From the NCBI GenBank assembly GCA_964391865.1, contig CAYMNQ010000004.1:124001-188000 (forward strand): a stretch of DNA of 64,000 bases, in the 5' to 3' direction. Below the pieces are notes generated by a model. It was not told where the DNA came from. It searched no databases and saw only the letters and a list, made by a program, of their open reading frames with translations. Shown here one piece after another: positions 59,067 to 64,000 of the stretch (position 1 is the stretch's first letter; every line of letters starts with the position of its first letter). The DNA comes from DASZQL01 sp964391865 (GTDB taxonomy: Bacteria > Planctomycetota > Phycisphaerae > Phycisphaerales > UBA1924). The translations under genes were made by a program, and so were the position numbers.

Positions 59067-59615
59067 ATGCATCTGGGCGACGAAGACCTGCTGCTGAGGA
59101 TCGCTGGGGGTGACGATCAAGCGTTCGCGGCGTTGTACGACCGGTACTCCGCGCGGGTGTTTGGTCTGATCAAAAAGATCCTGCGAGACTCGGCGGAGGC
59201 GGAGGACGTGCTGCAGGAGGTCATGTGGGAAGTGTGGCGGAAGGCGTCGCACTTCGAAGCACGGCTGGGCAGCCCGACCTCCTGGATCCTGATGCTCGCC
59301 CGCGCTCGAGCGATCGACCGGGTGCGCTCGCTGCAACGCCGCGCCAAACACGCGGCGGATTTCGCGCTCGAAGCGTCGGAGGAGCCGGTGTTTAGTCATG
59401 AGACCATGCTCGAAGGCACCGCGGCATTGAAGCTGCTCGAGGCGCTGCCCGAAGAACAGCGGACCGTCATCGCGCTCGCGTTCTATAATGGGCTGAGCCG
59501 CGAACAGATCGCGGAGCTTCAGGGCATCCCGGTGGGCACGGTGAAGACACGCATCCGCAACGGCGTGATGCGGATGCGGGAGATGATCGAGGAGGGTACA
59601 GCGGCGACGGCATGA
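59067..59615 (+). CDS. ECF RNA polymerase sigma factor with cupin anti-sigma partner
   Basis: 182 residues from ATG 59067 (TGGAG 8 bases upstream). Region 2: DDQAFAALYDRYSARVFGLI, AEDVLQEVMWEVWRKASHFE, SPTSWILMLARARAIDRVRS. Region 4: LPEEQRTVIALAFYNGLSRE, IAELQGIPVGTVKTRIRNGV. The family is close to SigK/ECF11-like factors controlled by ChrR-type anti-sigmas, which often respond to singlet oxygen or metals. Stop overlaps the next ATG (ATGA, 59612-59615). An upstream in-frame start at 58995 lacks ribosome-binding features. Confidence 0.93.
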   Translation: MHLGDEDLLLRIAGGDDQAFAALYDRYSARVFGLIKKILRDSAEAEDVLQEVMWEVWRKASHFEARLGSPTSWILMLARARAIDRVRSLQRRAKHAADFALEASEEPVFSHETMLEGTAALKLLEALPEEQRTVIALAFYNGLSREQIAELQGIPVGTVKTRIRNGVMRMREMIEEGTAATA

Positions 59616-60211
59616 CGAACCCGGCGGACAAGCTCGACGCGCACGAAGCCGCGGCTCTTCACGCCGCCGGCGCGCTGTCGCCCGCCGAGGAGTCGGAGTT
59701 CCTGTCGAAAGTGCTGGGTGGTGACGCGGAGAATTCCCACGCATTCGACGAGTTCGCCCCAGTGCGCGAGTCGCTCGCACAGAATGTGCAGCCCGCGAAG
59801 CCGCCCGCGAATCTCCGCGCGGTGTTGCTTCAGCGAGTGCAAGCCGGTGCATCAACGAGACCCAAAGACCATGCCGAGGACCCCGAGCGGTTGGTGATTG
59901 TCCGCGCACCGGAGGTCGATTGGCAGGAGAGCGGCGTGCCGGGCGTGCAGTGCCGCAAACTCTTCGCCGATCCCGCGACGAACCGCATGACGATCCTGTT
60001 CCGTATGGCGCCGGGCACGGTCTTTCCCGACCACGAGCACGGCGGGGTGGAGGAGTGCTACGTCCTCGATGGCGACCTTTCGATCGCCGGCACGGTGCTG
60101 CGCCGAAATGACTACATCCGCGTGCCGGCCGGCGCGCGTCACGGGGAGCCGCGCACCTCCGGCGGGGCGCTGCTGCTCATTACATGCCCCCTGATCGGCG
60201 AAGCGGCGTAA
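59612..60211 (+). CDS. ChrR-like anti-sigma factor with cupin domain
   Basis: 199 residues, soluble. The N-terminal helical sigma-binding part (ADKLDAHEAAALHAAGALSP, AEESEFLSKVLGGDAENSHA) resembles the anti-sigma helices but lacks the HxxxCxxC zinc motif of canonical ChrR. The cupin barrel (residues about 100-195) has NRMTILFRMAPGTVFPDHEH, GGVEECYVLDGDLSIAGTVL and PAGARHGEPRTSGG, keeping the His/Glu set (HEH...E...H) for metal binding. Signal sensing through the cupin metal is inferred. Translationally coupled to the ECF gene. Confidence 0.9.
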   Translation: MTNPADKLDAHEAAALHAAGALSPAEESEFLSKVLGGDAENSHAFDEFAPVRESLAQNVQPAKPPANLRAVLLQRVQAGASTRPKDHAEDPERLVIVRAPEVDWQESGVPGVQCRKLFADPATNRMTILFRMAPGTVFPDHEHGGVEECYVLDGDLSIAGTVLRRNDYIRVPAGARHGEPRTSGGALLLITCPLIGEAA

Positions 60212-60241
60212 CTCCGCTCAGAAGACAATGCGCGTCGTTCG

Positions 60242-61021
60242 TCAGTCCTTGACTGTTTCCTTCACCGCGCCCGCTTCGCGCATCAGGAAGATGGTCTTGC
60301 CGTTGTCTGCGTCGCGCTCGCCGGTGGCGCAGGCGACGATCACCCGCGCCACATCGTCGGGCGAAAGGCACAGCTCGGGCTTGAGCTGCTGCGGCGACCA
60401 CATCGAGCGGAGCATCCCCGTCTCGACCGCGCCGGGCGCAACGGCGAAGGCCTTCACGCCGATGCGCGCGCCCTCTTTGGCGCAGGAGCGGGCCATGGAG
60501 TTGACGGCGGATTTCGCCGCCGCGTACGCGAAGAAGCCGGGGAAGGGGTCGATGGTGCCCTTGGTCGAGGTGTTGATGATGCGCCCGGATTTCTGGCGCG
60601 CGAAGACGGGCCATGCGGCGTGGATCGCGTACGCCGGGCCGAGCGCGTTGACGGCGTAACTCCGGGCGAGTTCCGCCGGGCCGGTCTTCTCGATCGGCGC
60701 GAGGAACGCTTCGCCCGCGTTGTTGATGAGCGCGTCGATCCGCCCGAACGCCGAGTCGGTCTCACCGATGAGGGCGCTGACGGAGCCGGGGTCGGCCACA
60801 TCGGTCGGCACGCAGCGAATCGCGCCTGCGAGCGACGGACCGTCAGCAATCAGCTCCTCGGAAGTCAGCCGCAGCTTGGATTCCGAACGCCCGGCGAGCA
60901 CCACGCGCCAGCTCAGCGCCAGAAGTTGGCGTGCAACGGCGGCCCCGATGCCCGAGCCGGCGCCGGTGATGATCGCGACGTGGGATGATGATGATGATGA
61001 TGATGGGGCGGTGCTGGGCAT
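60242..61021 (-). CDS. Short-chain dehydrogenase/reductase with poly-Ser N-terminus
   Basis: 259 residues from ATG 61021. A run of Ser (APSSSSSSSS), encoded by a GAT/ATC trinucleotide repeat (60984-61005), precedes the Rossmann fold: HVAIITGAGSGIGAAVARQL, NNAGEAFLAP, catalytic Ser in IINTSTKGTIDPF and Tyr/Lys in FFAYAAAKSAVNSM, PGAVETGML. Classical SDR of unknown substrate. Convergent with the ChrR-like gene. Upstream is a heptad array and the divergent solute-binding protein gene. Confidence 0.92.
   Translation of the reverse strand: MPSTAPSSSSSSSHVAIITGAGSGIGAAVARQLLALSWRVVLAGRSESKLRLTSEELIADGPSLAGAIRCVPTDVADPGSVSALIGETDSAFGRIDALINNAGEAFLAPIEKTGPAELARSYAVNALGPAYAIHAAWPVFARQKSGRIINTSTKGTIDPFPGFFAYAAAKSAVNSMARSCAKEGARIGVKAFAVAPGAVETGMLRSMWSPQQLKPELCLSPDDVARVIVACATGERDADNGKTIFLMREAGAVKETVKD
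60984..61005. repeat. Trinucleotide microsatellite (GAT)7
   Basis: Seven GAT units plus one G; on the minus strand it encodes consecutive Ser near the SDR start. A change in unit number would keep the frame and only alter the Ser run. Confidence 0.85.
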
Positions 61022-61022
61022 G

Positions 61023-61165
61023 GTGTGCGGCTTGCGGGGTGCGGAGTGCGTTACGGGTTTTGAGTCTCGCGCTCGAGGCAATCAGCTGAGATCGATCAAA
61101 GAGTCAACAGCAACATCTACGGCATCAACAAATCCACCGACCCGGACCCCCGACCCCCAGACCCC
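61023..61165. repeat. Two heptanucleotide arrays between divergent SDR and solute-binding genes
   Basis: 61023-61050: GTGTGCG, GCTTGCG, GGGTGCG, GAGTGCG. 61138-61165: CGACCCG, GACCCCC, GACCCCC, AGACCCC. The segment between and after them is the divergent promoter region; no other element seen. Confidence 0.75.
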
Positions 61166-61202
61166 ACCGCGCTTCTCCTCCCCTCGGTGCGTCATCTACT
61201 CT

Positions 61203-62783
61203 ATGCCCATGAATCTCTACCGCGTGTTCGTCCTGCTGTCGTTCGCCGTCGTGCTCGGCGTACCGTTCGCGTTCCGGCCGACGGAGGCGAAGGTGCCCGC
61301 AGGCGCGGAGCGGCTGGTCATCATCACGCCGCACGGCGACCCGATCCGCACCGAATTCAGCATCGCATTCGACCGCTGGCACCGCGCCAGATTCAACGTT
61401 CCCGCCGTAATCGACTGGCGCGTGCCGGGCGGGACCAGCGAGATCCGCAAGCAGCTCCAGGCGATCTACACCCGCGCGGTCCGCGACGGGCAGATCAAGC
61501 CCGACGGCTCGCTCGCCTTCGGCTCGATGCCCTTCGACCTGCTCTACGGCGGGGGCACCTTCGAGCACGGGCAGATGAAGCGCGGCGTGAAGGCAATCCC
61601 CCCTGGCGGGGACAAAGAAGTCAGCGTGCCCATCGCCGCACCCGCCGGGTTCGAGCAGGCGCAGCTGGATGAATGGTTCGGCGAGAACGCCGTCGGAAGC
61701 GGCTTGCTCTACGAGCCGGAGCAATACTGGATCGGCACCGCGCTCTCCGGCTTCGGCATCGCGTTCAACCGCGACGTGCTGAAGCGCCTGAGCTTGCCCG
61801 AGCCGAGGAGCTGGGAGCACCTGACCGATGCGCGCTACGTCGGCTGGCTCGGGCTCGCCGACCCGCGCGCCAGCGGATCGGTGCTGACGACCTTCGAATC
61901 GATCATGAACGAGTACGGCTGGGAGCGCGGCTGGAGAACGCTCCGCGCCATGGGGGCGAACGCGCGGTACTTCGCCAACTCATCTCCAAAAGTGCCGCTC
62001 GACGTCGGCTCGGGCGACGCGGCGGCGGGGCTGGCGATCGATTATTACGGGCGATACGAATCTCAGGCGCTGATGAAGCCGGGCGAGACGCCCGAGACCG
62101 CGCGCGTCGGCTACATCGACCCGCCGGGTGAGGTGTTCATCGATACCGACCCCATCACGCTCCTCCGCGGCGGGGCGAACCCGATCATCGCGAAACGATT
62201 CATCGAGTTCACGCTGACGGAAGAAGGGCAGGCGCTGTGGAACTTCCCGGTGAAGTCAGGCGATTCTTCACTTTCTCTCCCCCAAGCCTCAAGCCCCAAG
62301 CCCCAAGCCCAACTCGGTCCCGAGCAGTACGAACTCCGGCGCATGCCCGTCCGCCGCATGATGTATGAGAAACACGCCGGCGTGATGATCGACAAGGTGA
62401 ACCCGTTCGAAATCGCGTCGACGACGAAGCCCAAGGGCTGGCGCGAAGCGATCGGGTTGATGATGGGCGCGTTCAGTATTGATATCCACCCGGAGCAGGT
62501 CGCCGCGTGGCGAGCGCTGAACAGCGCGAAAGCCGCCGCTCACCCGCGCGCGGCGGAGATGGAGCAACTCTTCTATTCCATGCCGACGCACCGGCTGACG
62601 GTAAAAAACGCCGACGGTACGAGCGAGACGAAGGAGCTGCCGCTGAACCCGGAGAATTACAAGGCGATCGCCGCCGACTGGGCCGATGCGAAGAAGACCG
62701 GGCGGCTGGATTCGATCCGCGTGCGGTACATGGCGTTCTTCAGAGCGCAGTACGCGGCGATCGTGCGGATGGCGGCGGAGTGA
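61203..62783 (+). CDS. Extracellular solute-binding protein (ABC type, family 1-like)
   Basis: 526 residues from ATG 61203 (or 61209). N-terminal membrane/signal segment YRVFVLLSFAVVLGVPFAF. Domain pattern: RLVIITPHGDPIRTEFSIAF, PDGSLAFGSMPFDLLYGGGT, YWIGTALSGFGIAFNRDVLK, WLGLADPRASGSVLTTFESI, SGDAAAGLAIDYYGRYESQA, ITLLRGGANPIIAKRFIEFT, similar to iron(III)- or polyamine-type binding proteins. The mid-protein Pro/Ser segment (LPQASSPKPQAQ) is a translated heptad array (62280-62307). No permease or ATPase follows: the next gene is an unrelated membrane protein, so the transporter partner is elsewhere or the protein is a stand-alone sensor. Confidence 0.88.
   Translation: MPMNLYRVFVLLSFAVVLGVPFAFRPTEAKVPAGAERLVIITPHGDPIRTEFSIAFDRWHRARFNVPAVIDWRVPGGTSEIRKQLQAIYTRAVRDGQIKPDGSLAFGSMPFDLLYGGGTFEHGQMKRGVKAIPPGGDKEVSVPIAAPAGFEQAQLDEWFGENAVGSGLLYEPEQYWIGTALSGFGIAFNRDVLKRLSLPEPRSWEHLTDARYVGWLGLADPRASGSVLTTFESIMNEYGWERGWRTLRAMGANARYFANSSPKVPLDVGSGDAAAGLAIDYYGRYESQALMKPGETPETARVGYIDPPGEVFIDTDPITLLRGGANPIIAKRFIEFTLTEEGQALWNFPVKSGDSSLSLPQASSPKPQAQLGPEQYELRRMPVRRMMYEKHAGVMIDKVNPFEIASTTKPKGWREAIGLMMGAFSIDIHPEQVAAWRALNSAKAAAHPRAAEMEQLFYSMPTHRLTVKNADGTSETKELPLNPENYKAIAADWADAKKTGRLDSIRVRYMAFFRAQYAAIVRMAAE
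62280..62307. repeat. Heptanucleotide array within the solute-binding protein gene
   Basis: Units CCCCAAG, CCTCAAG, CCCCAAG, CCCCAAG, translated in frame as a Pro/Ser/Gln/Lys linker. Same unit family as 7849-7876. Confidence 0.8.
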
Positions 62784-62786
62784 ACC

Positions 62787-63605
62787 ATGCGGCGGTGGGT
62801 GACGCGAAGCCTGATCTGCCTCGTGCTCGGCGCGGTGACGACCGTGCTGGTGGCGTGGGGGCAGATCGCCGCCGCTTGGCGGTCGGTGAGGCTATTGAGC
62901 TTCGTGCCCGCGTACGCGAGCGACGATCCGCCGGCGGCAGTGCATTACTACTTCATCTATCGCGCCGAGTACTACTCCGTGCAGTATGGCACTAGTGGAT
63001 TTGGGGGAGTCACCGTGTTTAGCGATATCGGTCCCATCGTGCCATTGGAATACGACAATCACGCACCGACGGGGGATGGGCCACTTGGCGTCAGCGCCAA
63101 CGTCGACAATCGAAACAGGCGAGTTCTTCAGTGGCCCGATTGGGCTTTTGCATACACCCCTGACTATCCGAGTCGCTACTTGGGAGGGGGATTTCGCGCT
63201 CAGGCCGCTGGCTGGCCCATGCTTGCCCTCGTCTCGTGCGTCGATACGGCGAATGCACTGAGCACGCCGACTGGCGATCCGAATCGCATCATCATTGACG
63301 GCATCCCGGTTGACGACGCCCTGCTGGTGAAGCACAGCGGAACCGGATACGCGGTTTTGCCGACCCGTCCGTTGCCGCTCGGATTCGCTGTGAACACAGT
63401 ACTTGGCGCCATTGCTTGGCTCGTGCTGTTCACGGGGACAAGGGTCTTTGTTCGCGCATGGCGCCGTCGCCGCCACCATTGCACGCACTGCAACTACGAC
63501 CTCCGCAATCTCCCCGATACAACCGACAAATGCCCCGAGTGCGGCACCACCCGTCCGCTCTTCAGCGCGAAGCCTGCCTCCGCGCTCTCCGCACCGCCGC
63601 AATGA
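62787..63605 (+). CDS. Membrane protein with C-terminal zinc ribbon, function unknown
   Basis: 272 residues. One N-terminal membrane helix (SLICLVLGAVTTVLVAWGQI), an outer domain of about 170 residues, a second helix (LGFAVNTVLGAIAWLVLFTG) and a basic stretch before the ribbon CTHCNYDLRN..DKCPECGT. The stretch HCNYDLR with CPECG is a recurrent planctomycete signature. The local sequence at 62990-63330 is less GC-biased than the surrounding genes. ATG 62787 starts 3 bases after the solute-binding protein stop, so co-translation is likely. Confidence 0.72.
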   Translation: MRRWVTRSLICLVLGAVTTVLVAWGQIAAAWRSVRLLSFVPAYASDDPPAAVHYYFIYRAEYYSVQYGTSGFGGVTVFSDIGPIVPLEYDNHAPTGDGPLGVSANVDNRNRRVLQWPDWAFAYTPDYPSRYLGGGFRAQAAGWPMLALVSCVDTANALSTPTGDPNRIIIDGIPVDDALLVKHSGTGYAVLPTRPLPLGFAVNTVLGAIAWLVLFTGTRVFVRAWRRRRHHCTHCNYDLRNLPDTTDKCPECGTTRPLFSAKPASALSAPPQ

Positions 63606-63620
63606 GTATTCTTTCGGCCC

Positions 63621-64000
63621 ATGCCGCGCGATCACGAACACCCGCCGCTCACGAAGATCCTCGCCACGCTCGGGCCGGCGACGGATGACCGTGTTGTGCT
63701 GCGCAAGCTGGTCGACGCCGGCGCGACGCTCTTCCGCCTGAATTTCTCGCACGGGATGTTCGATGAGCATCTTTCGCGCCTGCGCTCGGTGCGCGCCGTG
63801 GCGGAGCACCTCGGCGTGCCGCTGGCGGTGGTGGGGGACTTGCCGGGGCCGAAGATCAGGCTGGGCACCGCGCCGGAGCAGGGGATCGTGCTGTACCCCG
63901 GCCAGGATGTGATCGTCCGCGCCGCCGCGCCGGAGTGCGTGCCGGGCGATGGGGATCGGCTGGTCGTCCTCGGCTGCAACTACGCGGGGGTGGCGCGCGA
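63621..64000 (+). CDS. pyk: Pyruvate kinase (3' end beyond window)
   Basis: The first 126 codons are visible and the frame is open at the right edge. Opening LTKILATLGPATDDRVVLRK, FRLNFSHGMFDEHLSRLRSV and VVGDLPGPKIRLGTAPEQG are the conserved N-terminal motifs; the RLNFSHG Arg and DLPGPKIR Lys belong to the active site. Catalyses phosphoenolpyruvate plus ADP to pyruvate plus ATP, the final step of glycolysis. ATG 63621 follows the previous stop by 15 bases; no strong ribosome-binding site. Confidence 0.95.
   Translation, partial: MPRDHEHPPLTKILATLGPATDDRVVLRKLVDAGATLFRLNFSHGMFDEHLSRLRSVRAVAEHLGVPLAVVGDLPGPKIRLGTAPEQGIVLYPGQDVIVRAAAPECVPGDGDRLVVLGCNYAGVAR

Noticed and set aside
1..64000. tRNA or rRNA genes
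   Set aside because: Looked for TTCGA-type T-arms with cloverleaf context and conserved rRNA stretches; none seen by eye.

Overview
The window is GC-rich, densely coding bacterial chromosome. It looks like a planctomycete, most likely class Phycisphaerae. Four large secreted proteins end in a paired Ca-binding dockerin-like tail that closes on NWG..CP. There are pilin-like proteins with the planctomycete DGHVEF signature, several small membrane proteins with a CxxC...CPECG zinc ribbon, and three ECF sigma/anti-sigma pairs. A dnaG-rpoD pair, rnr, prfB, tsaB, dut, an HU-type protein and the start of pyk show this is core chromosome. I saw no transposase, phage gene, CRISPR array, rRNA or tRNA.

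Layout. 1-2.4 kb: a LacI-type regulator cut by the left edge, then prfB with a +1 programmed frameshift at a UAA stop. 2.6-8.5 kb: secreted caspase-fold protein with dockerin tail, nitrilase, secreted STN-like protein, ECF sigma gene carrying an inserted double hairpin, its partner, a zinc-ribbon membrane protein and a family 4 uracil-DNA glycosylase. 8.5-15.9 kb: repeat-filled gap, RND/MMPL exporter, 2Fe-2S ferredoxin, CPBP protease, class I aldolase, HU protein. 16-22.8 kb: DUF1573 protein, dockerin-tailed metallopeptidase, another dockerin-tailed secreted protein, dUTPase. 22.8-27.2 kb: SDR / ABM-like / HxlR redox-type cluster, soluble CapD-like dehydratase, DUF971 protein. 27.4-33.6 kb: tandem secreted alpha/beta hydrolases (the second lacks its catalytic Ser and His), ECF/anti-sigma pair, pilin-like protein, secreted cyclophilin. 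33.6-39 kb: tsaB, zinc-ribbon protein, duplicated pilin-like pair, DUF418 membrane protein, HAD phosphatase, acylphosphatase. 39.4-47.5 kb: dnaG, rpoD, DinB-like protein, rnr and an ANTAR response regulator. 47.6-52 kb: a strongly structured, possibly transcribed region, TolB-like lipoprotein, second lipoprotein, small ORF, Xer recombinase. 52.4-58.7 kb: DUF4331 / DUF4198 / HupE cluster (probable metal handling) and a choice-of-anchor-B dockerin-tailed protein. 58.8-64 kb: ECF sigma plus ChrR-like cupin anti-sigma, SDR, solute-binding protein, zinc-ribbon membrane protein and the pyk start.

Two themes go beyond routine annotation. First, short palindromic and tandem repeats are scattered through genes and gaps: REP-like hairpins headed by GTGCC (6.2, 22.2, 56.0 kb), a 27-nt-arm palindrome (34.5 kb), long inverted repeats (8.8 and 54.0 kb), and heptanucleotide arrays in at least ten places, some translated in frame. 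Second, the dockerin-like tails suggest a shared sorting or anchoring route without any visible cohesin. All functional calls rest on motif recognition from the translated sequence; no database search was run.
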